Source: Nocardioides rotundus (lineage in GTDB: Bacteria; Actinomycetota; Actinomycetes; Propionibacteriales; Nocardioidaceae). Taken from it: a stretch of 64,000 bases of DNA. Positions within the stretch are counted from its first letter, which is position 1. Each line of letters starts with the position of its first letter. Location of the stretch: assembly GCF_019931675.1 (NCBI RefSeq), contig NZ_CP082922.1, forward strand, positions 2,805,001-2,869,000. Reading direction: 5' to 3'. Position numbers and translations under genes: made by a program. Positions 45,001-58,491 of this stretch are shown one piece after another. The notes below the pieces were generated by a model. It was not told where the DNA came from. It searched no databases and saw only the letters and a list, made by a program, of their open reading frames with translations.

Positions 45001-45666
45001 GTGGCGCAGGAGAAGGCCGGACGGCGGCTGGTGCTGTGGCGACACGGCCGGACCGCGTGGAACGTGGAGAACCGCGCCCAGGGCCAGCTGGACGTGCCCC
45101 TGGACGAGGTCGGCCGGGAGCAGGCGAAGCGCTCCGCGCGGCACCTGGCGGATCTGTCACCCGTAGGGGTGTGGAGCTCCGACCTCGAGCGCTGTCTGGA
45201 CACCGCGCGGGAGCTGACGACGCTGCTGGGGACCGAGCCACGGGTGGACCCACGGCTGCGGGAGTACGACGTGGGGATGCGCGGCGGGCTGACCTTCGAG
45301 GAGTTCCGCGACGCGCATCCGCAGGTGCACGAGCGGTTCTTCTCCGACCCCGACTACCACGTCCCGGGCGCCGAGCACCCGGCCGAGGTCGTCGCCCGGG
45401 TCTCCGAGGCGCTGCGCGACGTCGCCGCCGCGATCGAGCCCGGCGAGGTCGCGGTGGTCGCCGGCCACGGGGCGGCCCTGGTGAGCGGGCTGCTCGGCTT
45501 CTTCGGCGCCCCGTCCTCGCTGGCCCAGATGTTCGCCGGGATGGACAACTGCGCGTGGGCGGTGCTGCACGAGCACCCGGCCCGCGGGTGGCAGATCGTG
45601 GACTACAACGCCCGCGACCTGCCCGCCGAGCAGAGCCTGGAGGGCAACCCGGACGGGCCGGGCTGA
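45001..45666 (+). CDS. gpgP: Histidine phosphatase family enzyme, probable glucosyl-3-phosphoglycerate phosphatase
   Basis: A 221-residue phosphatase. The RHG motif is in LVLWRHGRTAWNVENRAQGQLDVPLDEVGREQA with His and Arg near residues 15-16, and the second His in VVAGHGAALVSGLLGFFG. The GQLD and SSDLERCLDTARELT blocks resemble mycobacterial GpgP (Rv2419c). In the pathway it removes the phosphate from glucosyl-3-phosphoglycerate to give glucosylglycerate. It is divergent from gpgS, strengthening the assignment. GTG at 45001 follows a GGGAGGGG sequence. A general phosphoglycerate-mutase-like phosphatase is the alternative. Confidence 0.8.
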   Translation: MAQEKAGRRLVLWRHGRTAWNVENRAQGQLDVPLDEVGREQAKRSARHLADLSPVGVWSSDLERCLDTARELTTLLGTEPRVDPRLREYDVGMRGGLTFEEFRDAHPQVHERFFSDPDYHVPGAEHPAEVVARVSEALRDVAAAIEPGEVAVVAGHGAALVSGLLGFFGAPSSLAQMFAGMDNCAWAVLHEHPARGWQIVDYNARDLPAEQSLEGNPDGPG

Positions 45667-45682
45667 CCCCGCCCGGCCAGCG

Positions 45683-47191
45683 TCAGGCCAGCTTCTCCAG
45701 GATCAGCTCGCGCACCCGGCCGGCATCGGCCTGGCCGCGCATCTCCTTCATCACCGCGCCGATCAGCGCCCCCGCTGCGGCGACCTTGCCGTCGCGGATC
45801 TTCTGGGCGACGTCCGGGTTCGCCTCGATGGCGTTGTCCACGGCGGCCGAGAGCGCGCCGTCGTCGGAGACCACGGCGAGGCCGCGCTTCTCCACGACCT
45901 CGTCAGGGGTGCCCTCACCGGCCAGCACGCCCTCGAAGACCTGCCGGGCGAGCTTGTCGTTGACCGTCCTCTCGTCCACCAGCGCCTGGATCCGGGCGAC
46001 GTCGGCCGGGGTCACCGGGAGCGCTGCCAGCTCGACCCCGTCCTCGTTGGCCCGCCGGGCGAGCTCCCCCAGCCACCACTTGCGCGCGGCCTGCGGGGCC
46101 GTGCCCAGCGCCACGGTCTCCTCCACCAGGCCGAGCGCGCCGGCGCCGACGGTGTCGCGCATCTCCAGGTCGGAGAGGCCCCACTCGGCCTGCAGGCGCG
46201 CCCGCTTGGCGGCCGGGTTCTCCGGGAGCGTGCCGCGCAGCTCCTCGACCCACTCCCGCGACGGGGCGACCGGCACCAGGTCCGGCTCGGGGAAGTAGCG
46301 GTAGTCCTCCGCGTCGGACTTCTCCCGGCCGCTGGTCGTGATGCCCGTGTCCTCGTGCCAGTGCCGGGTCTCCTGGGTCACCGACCCGCCCTCGGCGAGC
46401 AGCGCCGCCTGGCGCTCGATCTCATAGCGGACCGCGCGCTCCACGGAGCGGAAGGAGTTGACGTTCTTGGTCTCGGTGCGGGTGCCGAGGTCACCCGAGC
46501 CCGCCGGCGCCAGGGAGAGGTTCACGTCCGCGCGCAGGTTGCCGCGGTCCATCCGGGCCTCGGAGACGCCGAGCGCGACGATCAGGTCGCGCAGCTGCGC
46601 GACATAGGCGCGCGCGACCTCCGGGGCGAGCTCCCCCACGCCGGTGATCGGCCGGGTGACGATCTCGATCAGCGGGATCCCGGCACGGTTGTAGTCGACC
46701 AGCGAGTAGTCCGCGCCGTGGATACGGCCGGTGGAGCCCACGTGCGTGGACTTGCCGGTGTCCTCCTCCATGTGCGCGCGCTCGATCTCCACCCGGACGG
46801 TGCGGGTCTCCCCCGTCGCCGGGTCCGGGACGTCGACGTCGAGGTAGCCGTCGAAGGCGATCGGCTCGTCGTACTGCGAGGTCTGGAAGTTCTTCGGCAT
46901 GTCGGGGTAGAAGTAGTTCTTCCGGGCGAACCGGCACCACTCCGCGATGTCGCAGTTGAGCGCCAGGCCGATCCGGATCGCCGACTCCACGGCCTTGCCG
47001 TTGACCACCGGCATCGAGCCCGGCAGTCCCAGGCAGGTCGGGCAGACCTGGGTGTTCGGGTCGCCGCCGAAGGTGGCCGGGCAGCCGCAGAACATCTTGG
47101 TCGCGGTGGAGAGCTCGACGTGCACCTCCAGGCCCAGCGCGGGGTCGTAGGACGCCAGCGCGTCCTCGAACGGCATCAGGGTCTCGGTCAT
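45683..47191 (-). CDS. gatB: Asp-tRNA(Asn)/Glu-tRNA(Gln) amidotransferase subunit B
   Basis: A 502-residue subunit of GatCAB, which converts mischarged Glu-tRNA-Gln (and Asp-tRNA-Asn) to the correct form. The N-terminal [45 protein letters not shown] has the zinc cysteines; [10 protein letters not shown] and [14 protein letters not shown] are family blocks, and the C-terminal YqeY-like tail ends [23 protein letters not shown]. The ATG overlaps the gatA stop (ATGA). The gene order gatC-gatA-gatB is as in mycobacteria. Confidence 0.97.
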   Translation of the reverse strand: MTETLMPFEDALASYDPALGLEVHVELSTATKMFCGCPATFGGDPNTQVCPTCLGLPGSMPVVNGKAVESAIRIGLALNCDIAEWCRFARKNYFYPDMPKNFQTSQYDEPIAFDGYLDVDVPDPATGETRTVRVEIERAHMEEDTGKSTHVGSTGRIHGADYSLVDYNRAGIPLIEIVTRPITGVGELAPEVARAYVAQLRDLIVALGVSEARMDRGNLRADVNLSLAPAGSGDLGTRTETKNVNSFRSVERAVRYEIERQAALLAEGGSVTQETRHWHEDTGITTSGREKSDAEDYRYFPEPDLVPVAPSREWVEELRGTLPENPAAKRARLQAEWGLSDLEMRDTVGAGALGLVEETVALGTAPQAARKWWLGELARRANEDGVELAALPVTPADVARIQALVDERTVNDKLARQVFEGVLAGEGTPDEVVEKRGLAVVSDDGALSAAVDNAIEANPDVAQKIRDGKVAAAGALIGAVMKEMRGQADAGRVRELILEKLA

Positions 47192-48720
47192 CGCTGTGCT
47201 CCTGCCTCGTCGAGGGCCGGCGCCCGGTCCAGCAGCGGGCCGCCCCACCGGTCGGCCAGCAGCGCCTCCAGGGCCGCTCCGACCCGGTAGCACCGGTCGT
47301 CGGCCAGGGCCGGCGCGAGGATCTGGAACCCGCTGGGCAGCCCGTCCTCCTCGGCGAGCCCGTTGGGCACCGAGATGCCGGGTACGCCGGCCAGGTTGGC
47401 CGGGATCGTGGCCAGGTCGTTGAGGTACATCGCCAGGGGGTCGTCCACCTTGGCGCCGATCTCGAACGCGGTGGTCGGCGCGGTCGGGCTGACCAGCACG
47501 TCGCACTGCTCGAAGGCGGCCGCGAAGTCGCGCGAGATCAGGGTGCGCACCTTCTGCGCCTGGCCGTAGTAGGCGTCGTAGTAGCCGCTGGACAGCGCAT
47601 AGGTGCCCAGGATGATCCGGCGCTTGACCTCCTCGCCGAACCCGGCGTCGCGGGTCGCCCGCATCACCTCCTCCGCCGACGGTGCGGCCACGCCCTCGGG
47701 CAGCACCCGCAGGCCGTAGCGCATCGCGTCGAAGCGGGCCAGGTTGGAGGACGCCTCGGCCGGCAGGATCAGGTAGTAGGTGGCCAGTGCGTGCACGAAG
47801 CTCGGGCAGGACACCTCGACCACCTCGGCGCCGGCCGTGGTCAGCAGCTCCACGGACTCGCGGAACAGCGCCTCGACGCCCGCCTGGTATCCCTCGCCAC
47901 CGAGCTCGCGGATCACCCCGACGCGGACGCCGCTCAGGTCGCCCGAGGCGCCCGCCCTGGCGGCAGCGACCAGGTCGCCGACCGGCCGGTCGATCGAGGT
48001 GGAGTCCATCGGGTCGTGGCCGGCCACCAGCTCCTGCAGCAGCGCGGCGTCCAGGACGGTCCGGGTGACCGGGCCGACCTGGTCCAGGGAGTTGGCCAGC
48101 GCGACCAGGCCGTAGCGGGAGACCCCGCCGTAGGTCGGCTTCACGCCGACCGTCCCGGTCACCGCGCCGGGCTGGCGGATCGAGCCGCCGGTGTCGGTGC
48201 CGAGCGCCAGCGGCGCCTCGAACGCGGCGACCGCGGCCGCGGACCCGCCGCCGGAGCCACCGGGGATCCGGCCCAGGTCCCAGGGGTTGTGCGTGGGGCC
48301 GTAGGCGGAGTGCTCGGTGGAGGAGCCCATCGCGAACTCGTCCATGTTGGTCTTGCCGAGCACCGGCAGGCCGCCCTCGTGCACCCGGCGCACGACGGTG
48401 GCGTCGTACGGCGGCACCCACCCCTCGAGGATCCGCGACCCGCAGGTCGTCGGCATCCCGCGGGTGGCGAGCACGTCCTTGACCGCGATCGGCACGCCGT
48501 CCAGGGTCGAGGCGGGCCGGCCGTCGGCGCGGCGCCGGTCGGAGGCGGCGGCCTGCTCCAGCGCGGACTCGCGCGCCACGTGCAAGAAGGCGTGCACCGC
48601 CCCGTCGACGGCGTCGATCCGGTCCAGGCTCGCCTCGGTCAGCTCGACCGAGGTGGTCTCCCCGGCGGCGAGGGCGTCGGCGAGCTCGGCGGCGGTACGG
48701 CGCACCAGGTCCCCGCTCAC
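47188..48720 (-). CDS. gatA: Asp-tRNA(Asn)/Glu-tRNA(Gln) amidotransferase subunit A
   Basis: A 510-residue amidase-signature subunit that releases ammonia from glutamine or asparagine. The Lys ([19 protein letters not shown], near residue 80), the [13 protein letters not shown]er region and cis-Ser [11 protein letters not shown] are visible; [30 protein letters not shown] is a typical late block. GTG at 48720 overlaps the gatC stop. It differs from the free amidase at 6119-7519 in this late block and length. Confidence 0.97.
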   Translation of the reverse strand: MSGDLVRRTAAELADALAAGETTSVELTEASLDRIDAVDGAVHAFLHVARESALEQAAASDRRRADGRPASTLDGVPIAVKDVLATRGMPTTCGSRILEGWVPPYDATVVRRVHEGGLPVLGKTNMDEFAMGSSTEHSAYGPTHNPWDLGRIPGGSGGGSAAAVAAFEAPLALGTDTGGSIRQPGAVTGTVGVKPTYGGVSRYGLVALANSLDQVGPVTRTVLDAALLQELVAGHDPMDSTSIDRPVGDLVAAARAGASGDLSGVRVGVIRELGGEGYQAGVEALFRESVELLTTAGAEVVEVSCPSFVHALATYYLILPAEASSNLARFDAMRYGLRVLPEGVAAPSAEEVMRATRDAGFGEEVKRRIILGTYALSSGYYDAYYGQAQKVRTLISRDFAAAFEQCDVLVSPTAPTTAFEIGAKVDDPLAMYLNDLATIPANLAGVPGISVPNGLAEEDGLPSGFQILAPALADDRCYRVGAALEALLADRWGGPLLDRAPALDEAGAQR

Positions 48721-49031
48721 TGCTCGTCCCCCAGGATCCGCGGCACCGCGAAGCGCTGCTCCTCCGCCGCCGGAGCACCGGAGAGCGCCTCCTCGGCGGT
48801 CAGCCCCGGCACCACGACGTCCTCGCGGAACACGTTGGTGAGCGGCAGCGGGTGCGAGGTGGGCGGGATGTCCCCGGCGGCGACCTCGCTGATCGAGGCG
48901 ACCGACTCCAGGATCACCGACAGCTGCGGAGCCAGGTGGTCCAGCTCCTCGTCGGACAGGTCGATCCGCGCGAGGTTCGCGAGGTGGGCGACCTCCTCGC
49001 GGGAGATCGACGCGGCAGGGGTCTCAGGCAT
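48717..49031 (-). CDS. gatC: Asp-tRNA(Asn)/Glu-tRNA(Gln) amidotransferase subunit C
   Basis: A 104-residue subunit that wraps around GatA and GatB. The family motif [33 protein letters not shown] is at residues 9-41, and the acidic C-terminal part is short as expected. TAGGAT (49044-49039) lies 7 nt before the ATG with no Shine-Dalgarno sequence, so gatCAB mRNA is probably leaderless. The divergent sigma-factor gene begins 86 bp away. Confidence 0.95.
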   Translation of the reverse strand: MPETPAASISREEVAHLANLARIDLSDEELDHLAPQLSVILESVASISEVAAGDIPPTSHPLPLTNVFREDVVVPGLTAEEALSGAPAAEEQRFAVPRILGDEQ

Positions 49032-49038
49032 GCTGACG

Positions 49039-49044
49039 ATCCTA
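49039..49044 (-). promoter_or_regulatory. Leaderless -10 box of gatCAB
   Basis: TAGGAT on the minus strand, 7 nt before the gatC ATG at 49031. Confidence 0.55.
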
Positions 49045-49116
49045 GAGGCCGCCCGAGCCAACCCCGAGACGGGATCGGGCGTCCTCATGGGTGACAGCAC
49101 ACCCGAGGAGGATGCC

Positions 49117-49629
49117 GTGGCCCGACCACCGACCGACGCCGAGTTCACCGAGTTCGTCCACGCCGCGTGGCCGGGTCTCTACCGCACGGCCTACCTGCTC
49201 CTCGGCGACCGCGGGCTGGCCGAGGACCTGGTCCAGACCAGCCTGACCAAGACCTACGCCGCCTGGCCCCGCGTACGGGACGTGACCACCGCACCCGCCT
49301 ATGCCCGGCGCACCCTGGTCAACACCGCCTACGGCATGTTCCGCCGGCGGTCCTGGCGCCGGGAGCAGCCGACCGAGCACCTTCCGGAGACCGCCCACGA
49401 GACCGATCCCACGCACCGACCCGCCATCGTCGACGCCCTCCGACAGCTGCCCCCGCGGCAACGGGCCGTCATCGTGCTGCGCTACTTCGACGACCTGACC
49501 GTCGCCGACACCGCCCAGGCCCTCGACGTGAGCGAGGGCACCGTCAAGAGCCAGACCTCCGACGCCCTCGCCCGGCTGCGCACGCTGCTCGGCGAGGCCG
49601 TCCTCCCGATCGGAGCCCACCATGACTGA
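49117..49629 (+). CDS. SigE-family RNA polymerase sigma factor
   Basis: A 170-residue ECF sigma factor. Region 2 is [42 protein letters not shown] and region 4 is [44 protein letters not shown]. The short spacing and [13 protein letters not shown] are typical of the SigE-type subfamily in actinobacteria. GTG at 49117 has a GAGGAGGA sequence directly upstream; the ATG at 49087 lies farther from any such site. The next gene overlaps by 8 bp and may encode a membrane partner controlling it. Confidence 0.9.
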   Translation: MARPPTDAEFTEFVHAAWPGLYRTAYLLLGDRGLAEDLVQTSLTKTYAAWPRVRDVTTAPAYARRTLVNTAYGMFRRRSWRREQPTEHLPETAHETDPTHRPAIVDALRQLPPRQRAVIVLRYFDDLTVADTAQALDVSEGTVKSQTSDALARLRTLLGEAVLPIGAHHD

Positions 49630-50725
49630 CCGTCTCGCCACCCTCCTGCACGACGAGGCCGACCGCCTCGACGTCCCCGCCCCTCCCGCCGCGGACATCC
49701 TCCGCGGGGGCCGGCGGATCCGCCGCCGGCGCCGCCTCGCCGCCGGAGGCGCCGCCCTGGCGCTCGCGGCGGTCGCGGGCACCGGTGCCGCCGTACTCCT
49801 GGACCGGGAGCCTGCCTCCCAGGTCGCGGCGGAGCCGACCGGCCCGGACTACCGCACCGTCTACGCCGCCGGGTCGACCGTGGTCGTGGACGGCGCCCGC
49901 GCCACCGTGCCGGGCGCGGTGCACGACATGCTCTACACCAGCGCCGGGGTACTGGTCCGCTCGAACCAGAACGGCGGCAGCTCCGACGGCTCCGGCACCG
50001 AGACCCTCACCCTCGTGGGTCCGGACGGGCAGGCCACCCCGCTGGGCACGATGCCCGAGGGAGTCGGTCCCGCCACCGACCCCGACCAGGCGGTCTACGC
50101 CCTGGCCGAGCCGGACGGCGAGGGCTTCGTCGCGGTGGTCCGCGACGTCCGCACCCGCGAGGTGGTGGCCCGGGTGCCGCTGCCGGACCTGCCGATGTCC
50201 TACTGGGACGTCCCGCCGCTGAGCCTCAGCGGGGACACGCTCTACGCCGGGTACAAGAGCTCGACCTGGGCGGTCGACTGGCCCACGGGCGAGGGCGGGC
50301 GCGAGGTTCCCGCGATCGGCGGCGGCCTGCAGGAGATCTCCGCCGGCCGGGTCGTGGACGGGTCGGAGGGGAAGGCCCGGGTCGTGGACCTGGCCACCGG
50401 CGCCGAGGTGCTCTCCGTCGACACCGGCCCCGACGCGTGGTCCCAGCTCTCCCCGGACGGCACGCGACTGCTGGTGACCGTCTACGGGCGGTCCGAGAGC
50501 GTCACCACGCTCTACGACGTGGAGTCCGGCCGCAGCCGGGAGCTCCCCACCCCGGCGATGCGGAACGGCATGGGCTTCGGCTGGCGCTGGGCCTCCGACG
50601 GCCGTGCCGTGACCCGCGACGGCGACCAACTGCTCACCTGCGGCCTGGACGCCTGCGACCGCACGCCGACCGCGGACGGGCTGAGCGGCGACCTGCGGTA
50701 CGGCGGGGGCCGGCTGGAGTCCTGA
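49622..50725 (+). CDS. Single-pass membrane protein with propeller-like external domain
   Basis: A 367-residue protein. The N-terminal 30 residues are cytoplasmic and end with an Arg cluster (RRIRRRRR), followed by one helix (about 39-58, LAAGGAALALAAVAGTGAAV). The rest is beta-rich and probably outside the membrane, like a TolB/WD40-type propeller (SPDGTRLLVTVYGR, WASDGRAVTRDGDQLLTCG). Being overlapped with a SigE-family gene, it may regulate that factor. No zinc-binding anti-sigma motif (HxxxCxxC) is seen. The end carries two cysteines (LLTCGLDACDR). Confidence 0.7.
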   Translation: MTDRLATLLHDEADRLDVPAPPAADILRGGRRIRRRRRLAAGGAALALAAVAGTGAAVLLDREPASQVAAEPTGPDYRTVYAAGSTVVVDGARATVPGAVHDMLYTSAGVLVRSNQNGGSSDGSGTETLTLVGPDGQATPLGTMPEGVGPATDPDQAVYALAEPDGEGFVAVVRDVRTREVVARVPLPDLPMSYWDVPPLSLSGDTLYAGYKSSTWAVDWPTGEGGREVPAIGGGLQEISAGRVVDGSEGKARVVDLATGAEVLSVDTGPDAWSQLSPDGTRLLVTVYGRSESVTTLYDVESGRSRELPTPAMRNGMGFGWRWASDGRAVTRDGDQLLTCGLDACDRTPTADGLSGDLRYGGGRLES

Positions 50726-50731
50726 CCGGCG

Positions 50732-53643
<2,912 letters not shown>

Positions 53644-54709
53644 GCCCGCAGGCGGGGGTGACCACCAGGCTCGGCCCGGGCTCCAGCCCGACCATGTCCA
53701 GCCATCGCTCGACCCGCTGCGTGACCGCCGCGTCGCCGGGCGGGTCGTCGGGCTCGGTGGACGGCACCACGCCCAGCGCCACGGCGTCGCCCGCCTCCAG
53801 CGTCTCCGCGAGCACGTCCTGGCCGGCCGCGTCCACCAGGGCCAGGTCGACCGAGAGCCCCCGCGCCCCCGCGCCGCGGAGGAGGGCCAGCGGCGCGCCG
53901 GGCGCACAGGAGTGCACCCACGGCTCGGCGCCGGCGCCGGCGATCGCGCCCAGGACCCACTCCAGCGCCTCGGAGGCCTCCGGCTTGTCGACCGAGCGGT
54001 GCTTGCCGAAACCGCTGGCCGTCGGCACCCTCCCGCCCATGACGGCCGGGAGCGCGGGCTCGTCGACCTGCACGACGAGGCGGGAGACGCCGGCCACGCG
54101 ACGGCGTACGTCGGCCACGTGGGCCGCCACGCCCTCGGCCAGCGCCTGGGCCAGCTCGCGCCGCGCCCCGTGGTCGGCCAGCAGCTTGTCCCCGCGCGGA
54201 CGCTCCACCGTCGCGGCCAGCGTCCACGGCCCGGCGACCTGCACCTTGAGCGGGCCGGCGTACTCCTGGCCCAGCTCCTCCAGCGTGTCCAGGTCCTGGG
54301 CCAGCAGCGAGCGCGCGCGGCGCTGGTCGACCCCGGCGGCGTCGGTCAGCCGCCACCCGGCGGGTTGCAGATCGGCGCCGAGCTCGACCACCATCGCCAG
54401 GGCACGACCGGTCATCGAGGCGATCGCGCCGCGACCCGGGAGCTCGGGGACCGCGGGCAGGGAGAGCGTGTCCAGGCTCGCGCGGACCCACTCGCCGTAG
54501 GCCCGCGCGGAGTCGCCGGGGAAGGACCCGACCGAGCTCGAGAGCACCATGCTGCGCAGTCTTGCAGAGGGCTCGATCCCGGCCGCTACCGTGGACGGTA
54601 CGACGCCCGGGGCTCGACGTGGCAGGGCTCACGCACCGTTCCGGAAACTCCCGAGAGCCGCCGTTCGTCGTACCTTCGACCGCACGCTGTACCCCACCCC
54701 GCAGGAACG

Positions 54710-55504
54710 ATGTCCGCCACCACCACGCCCCCGTCCCCCGACGCCCCCGACGAGGCCAAGGAGGAGAAGCCCGCCGGCCTCGGGCTCAGCATCCCGCAGG
54801 TCACCGGCTCCGCCCTGGCCGCCGTGTCGGCCGCCGTCGCCGCCTCCTGGCTCGGCGTCGCCGGCACGATCATCGGCGCCGCCGTCGGTAGCGTCATCGC
54901 CACCGTCGGCTCGGCCGTCTACGCCCAGACCCTCCGGCAGAGCCGCGAGGCCGTTCGCAAGATCACCCCCAGCCGGGACGGCAAGTCCGTCCGGGTCGGC
55001 GAGGTGACCCTCAAGGAGAAGCTCCAGGACCTGCCGTGGAAGCGGGTGCTCGCGGCCGCCGGCGTGGTGCTGGTGATCGCGCTCGCCGCGATCACCATCT
55101 TCGAGCAGATCAGTGGCAAGTCCGTCTCCAGCGTCACCCGCGGCGAGAGCGGCAAGGGTGGCACGACGGTCGGCAGCGTCTTCGGCAACGACCGCACCCG
55201 GGACGAGGACCGCCAGCCGGACTCCGAGCCGACCGGGCAGCCGACCGACGGGACGACCACGGACCCCTCGGACCCGGCCCAGCCCTCGGACCCGGCCGGC
55301 ACGCCGACCGCGCCCACCGACGAGGAGACCTCGCAGCCGGAGCCGACCCCCACGCCGACCCCGACGCCGACCAGCGAACCGACGACCGAGCCGTCGCCGA
55401 CCTCGGACCCGACGGTGGGCAGCGACGAGCGCGGTACGGGCCAGGACCCGAACCTCCCGCAGCGAGCGCTGCGCGACGGGAGCGCTACGCCCGAGGCCGG
55501 GTGA
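54710..55504 (+). CDS. Membrane protein with Thr/Pro/Asp-rich tail
   Basis: A 264-residue protein of unknown function. The first half contains a glycine/alanine-rich hydrophobic segment (about 34-64, [19 protein letters not shown]) and a second helix near 108-126 ([21 protein letters not shown]). The C-terminal half is a low-complexity extension of Pro, Thr, Asp and Glu ([23 protein letters not shown]), probably extended and extracellular. The last 20 bp overlap mnmA. A Cys-free soluble tail and two helices are all that can be said with confidence. Confidence 0.7.
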   Translation: MSATTTPPSPDAPDEAKEEKPAGLGLSIPQVTGSALAAVSAAVAASWLGVAGTIIGAAVGSVIATVGSAVYAQTLRQSREAVRKITPSRDGKSVRVGEVTLKEKLQDLPWKRVLAAAGVVLVIALAAITIFEQISGKSVSSVTRGESGKGGTTVGSVFGNDRTRDEDRQPDSEPTGQPTDGTTTDPSDPAQPSDPAGTPTAPTDEETSQPEPTPTPTPTPTSEPTTEPSPTSDPTVGSDERGTGQDPNLPQRALRDGSATPEAG

Positions 55505-56612
55505 CGTCGCGCTCGGTGGCCGTGATGGTCGCCGAGCCGACGACCCGGCTGCCGTCGTAGATCACGGCGGCCTGCCCCGGGGCGATGCCGTAGGCCGGGT
55601 CCTCCAAGTCGATCTCGACCCGGTCGCCGTCCACGGTGACCCGGCAGCGGTGCTCCTCGCCGTGCGCGCGCAGCTGGACGGTCGCGTCCAACGTCGTCGG
55701 CGCGGTGCCGCACCAGCGCGGCCGGTCGCCGGTGATCGCGGTGACCTTGAGCCGCTCGCGGCCGCCGACCCGGACCGTGCCGCTGACCGGCTCGATGTCC
55801 AGGACGAACCGAGGCTTGCCGTCGGGGGCCGGGCGGCCGATCCGCAGGCCCTTGCGCTGGCCCACGGTGAAGCCGTAGGTCCCCTCGTGCCGGCCCAGCT
55901 CCTCGCCGGTCGCGTCGTCGACGATCCGGCCGGCGAGCCCCGCGACCGCCTCCGCGCCGACCCGGTCGGGCAGCTTCTCCCGCAGCCAGCCGGCGTTGTC
56001 GCCGTCGGCGACGAAGCAGATGTCGTGGGAGTCCGGCTTGTCGGCGACCCGCAGCCCGCGCCGGTCCGCCTCCTCGCGCACCAGCGGCTTGGGGGTGTCC
56101 CACAGCGGGAACAGCGAGTGCCGCAACTGGTCCTGGGTCAGCACGCCGAGCACGTAGGACTGGTCCTTCGCGGCGTCCTGCGCCCGGTGCAGCTCGACGG
56201 TCCCGTCCTCGGCCGTGCGCACCGTCGCGTAGTGGCCGGTGACCACGCCGTCGAAGCCGAGCCGCAGCGCGCGGTCGAGCACGGCGGCGAACTTGATCTT
56301 CTCGTTGCACCGCAGGCATGGGTTGGGCGTGCCACCGGCGGCGTAGGTGTCCATGAAGTCCTCGACGACGTCGTGATGGAACTCCTCGGAGAGGTCCCAG
56401 ACGTAGAACGGGATCCCGATCACGTCGGCCGCGCGCCGGGCGTCGTTGGCGTCCTCGATGGTGCAGCAGCCGCGGGCGCCGGAGCGGTACGACGCGGGGT
56501 TGCGGCTGAGCGCGAGGTGGATGCCGGTGACGTCGTACCCCTGCTCCTTCGCGCGGGCCGCCGCCACCGCGGAGTCCACGCCGCCGCTCATCGCGGCGAT
56601 CACCCGCCTCAT
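55485..56612 (-). CDS. mnmA: tRNA-specific 2-thiouridylase
   Basis: A 375-residue enzyme that thiolates U34 of tRNA-Lys, -Glu and -Gln. The PP-loop SGGVDSAV is at residues 9-16, the catalytic cysteines lie in [14 protein letters not shown] (about 95-108) and [10 protein letters not shown] (about 195), and [12 protein letters not shown] and [13 protein letters not shown] are family blocks. The sulfur comes from the adjacent cysteine desulfurase, which overlaps by ATGA. The 3' end overlaps the low-complexity membrane protein gene by 20 bp. Confidence 0.96.
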   Translation of the reverse strand: MRRVIAAMSGGVDSAVAAARAKEQGYDVTGIHLALSRNPASYRSGARGCCTIEDANDARRAADVIGIPFYVWDLSEEFHHDVVEDFMDTYAAGGTPNPCLRCNEKIKFAAVLDRALRLGFDGVVTGHYATVRTAEDGTVELHRAQDAAKDQSYVLGVLTQDQLRHSLFPLWDTPKPLVREEADRRGLRVADKPDSHDICFVADGDNAGWLREKLPDRVGAEAVAGLAGRIVDDATGEELGRHEGTYGFTVGQRKGLRIGRPAPDGKPRFVLDIEPVSGTVRVGGRERLKVTAITGDRPRWCGTAPTTLDATVQLRAHGEEHRCRVTVDGDRVEIDLEDPAYGIAPGQAAVIYDGSRVVGSATITATERDVTRPRA

Positions 56613-57781
56613 CGGGCGACGCGGGTGCCGCGCACCCGCTCCACGGCCGAGCCGATGGCGGCCACGACGGCGTCCACGTCGGCCCGCGTCGAGGTGTGGC
56701 CGAGGCTGAAGCGCAGCGAGGAGCGGGCCGGCTCGTCGTCGTACCCCATGGCGAGCAGCACGTGGGAGGCCTGCGGGACACCGGCCGAGCAGGCCGACCC
56801 GGTGGAGCAGGCGATGCCGGCGGCGTCGAGCAGCATGAGCAGCGAGTCGCCCTCACAGCCGGGGAAGGTCAGGTGCGCGTTGCCGGGCAGCCGATGCTCG
56901 GGGTCGCCGTTGAGGGTCGCATCCGGCACGCGCGCGCGGATCCCGTCGACGAGCGCGTCGCGCAGGGCGCCCAGACGGCGGGCGTGCTCCTCGCGACCCT
57001 CCACCGCCTCGGCCACCGCGGCCGCCAGGGCGGCGACCCCCGGCACGTCGAGGGTGCCCGAGCGCAGCCCGCGCTCCTGGCCGCCGCCGTGCGCCAGCGG
57101 GGTCAGCTGCGCCTCCCGCCGGGTGACCAGGCCGCCGACGCCGAAGGGCCCGCCCAGCTTGTGGCCGGTGAAGGTGAGCGCGTGCACGCCGCTGGCCGCG
57201 AAGTCGACCGGCACCGCGCCGACGGCCTGCACGGCGTCGGTGTGCACGGGGATGCCGTGCTCGGCGGCGATCCCGGCCACCTCGGCGACCGGCTGGACGG
57301 TCCCGACCTCGTTGTTGGCCCACATCACGCTGGCCAGCGCGACGGAGTCGGGGTCGCGCTCGACCGCTGCGCGGAAGGTCTCCGGGTCCAGGCGGCCGTG
57401 CCGGTCGACGTCGAGGAGCTCGACCTTCGCCCCCGCCTGGGCGGCCAGCCACTGCATCGGGTCGAGCACGGCGTGGTGCTCGACGGTGGTGGACAGGATC
57501 CGGACCCGCCGCGGGTCCTCGGCGTGCCGGGACCAGAAGAGCCCCTTGACCGCCAGGTTGTCCGCCTCGGTGCCGCCGGAGGTGAGGACGACCTCGCCCG
57601 GCCGGCAGCCCAGCGCGGCGGCGATCCGCTCGCGGGACTCTTCGACCACCCGCCGCGCCTGCCGCCCGGCGGCATGCGAGCTCCCGGCGTTGCCGACGCT
57701 GCCCAGGTGCTCGGTCATCGCCTCGATCGCGACGGCACGCATCGGCGTGGTCGCGGCGTGGTCGAGGTAGTGCTGGTCCAT
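56609..57781 (-). CDS. Cysteine desulfurase
   Basis: A 390-residue PLP enzyme of the NifS/IscS group that removes sulfur from cysteine. The start [35 protein letters not shown], the PLP lysine in [18 protein letters not shown] and the persulfide Cys in [21 protein letters not shown] are clear. Its overlap with mnmA indicates it supplies sulfur for tRNA thiolation, as in mycobacterial iscS-trmU pairs. No Fe-S assembly genes are adjacent, so a general role is not shown. Confidence 0.93.
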   Translation of the reverse strand: MDQHYLDHAATTPMRAVAIEAMTEHLGSVGNAGSSHAAGRQARRVVEESRERIAAALGCRPGEVVLTSGGTEADNLAVKGLFWSRHAEDPRRVRILSTTVEHHAVLDPMQWLAAQAGAKVELLDVDRHGRLDPETFRAAVERDPDSVALASVMWANNEVGTVQPVAEVAGIAAEHGIPVHTDAVQAVGAVPVDFAASGVHALTFTGHKLGGPFGVGGLVTRREAQLTPLAHGGGQERGLRSGTLDVPGVAALAAAVAEAVEGREEHARRLGALRDALVDGIRARVPDATLNGDPEHRLPGNAHLTFPGCEGDSLLMLLDAAGIACSTGSACSAGVPQASHVLLAMGYDDEPARSSLRFSLGHTSTRADVDAVVAAIGSAVERVRGTRVAR

Positions 57782-57853
57782 GACGACACCAAGCCTACGA
57801 CCCGCTCACTGCCGGGGACGGCGCCTGTCCGCATGCGGTCCTAGTCTCCTGCC

Positions 57854-58414
57854 ATGACCTCCACCGAGACCGCCGCCCGCCCCGCCCTCCTCGTCGTCGA
57901 CGTCCAGGTGGACGTGATGGCGACCTGCATCGACGCCGAGCAGACGATCGGCAACATCGCCTCCCTGGTCGAGGGCGCCCGGGCCGCGGGCACGCCGGTC
58001 GTCTGGGTCCGGCACAACGCCGACCGGGAGCTGCTCAAGGGCACGCCCGGGTGGGAGATCGTGCCCGAGCTGCAGCCCGCCGAGGGCGAGCCGATCGTGG
58101 ACAAGCGGTACGGGGACTCCTTCGCCGAGACCGACCTCGCCGAGCGGCTGGCCGAGGTCGGCGCCGACTCCTACCTGCTGTGCGGTGCGCAGACCGACGC
58201 GTGCATCCGGTCCACGTTCTACGGAGGGGTCTACCGCGGCTACCCCGTCACCCTGGTCACCGACGCGCACACCACCGAGGACATGCGGGAGTGGGGCGCC
58301 GGCTTCTCCCCCGAACAGTCGATCGCCGTACTCAACCTCCAGGCCGAGCACACCAGCCTCCCCGGCCTCCAGGGCGCGGTGACCACGACCGCCGAGGCCT
58401 TCGCCGCCCGGTGA
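57854..58414 (+). CDS. Isochorismatase-family cysteine hydrolase
   Basis: A 186-residue hydrolase with the catalytic triad visible: Asp16 in LLVVDVQ, Lys84 in IVDKRYGDSF and Cys117 in GAQTDACIRSTFYGGVYRG. The family includes nicotinamidase, isochorismatase and N-carbamoyl hydrolases; the metal-binding motif of nicotinamidases is not evident. TAGTCT (57842-57847) is 6 nt before the ATG, so it is leaderless. It is divergent from cysteine desulfurase and terminates at a symmetric hairpin shared with the next gene. Confidence 0.88.
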   Translation: MTSTETAARPALLVVDVQVDVMATCIDAEQTIGNIASLVEGARAAGTPVVWVRHNADRELLKGTPGWEIVPELQPAEGEPIVDKRYGDSFAETDLAERLAEVGADSYLLCGAQTDACIRSTFYGGVYRGYPVTLVTDAHTTEDMREWGAGFSPEQSIAVLNLQAEHTSLPGLQGAVTTTAEAFAAR

Positions 58415-58420
58415 GACCGC

Positions 58421-58467
58421 GACCGTGTGGGTTCGAGGTCATCTGATGGCCCCGAACCCACACGGTC
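58421..58467. terminator. Bidirectional terminator between two convergent genes
   Basis: A perfect 15-bp stem: GACCGTGTGGGTTCG (58421-58435) with CGAACCCACACGGTC (58453-58467), loop 17 nt. It starts 7 bp after the isochorismatase stop and ends 25 bp before the stop of the convergent orphan gene. Confidence 0.8.
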
Positions 58468-58491
58468 CCCGGCGAGAGCGCCGCCGGGTCC

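Noticed and set aside
45001..45666. Assignment as phosphoglycerate mutase
   Set aside because: The GQLD and SSDL blocks and the divergent gpgS point to GpgP; true mutases have a different length and loop.
58421..58467. TTCGA-containing stem-loop considered as a tRNA arm
   Set aside because: No acceptor, anticodon or D arms surround it; it is a simple perfect hairpin between convergent genes.
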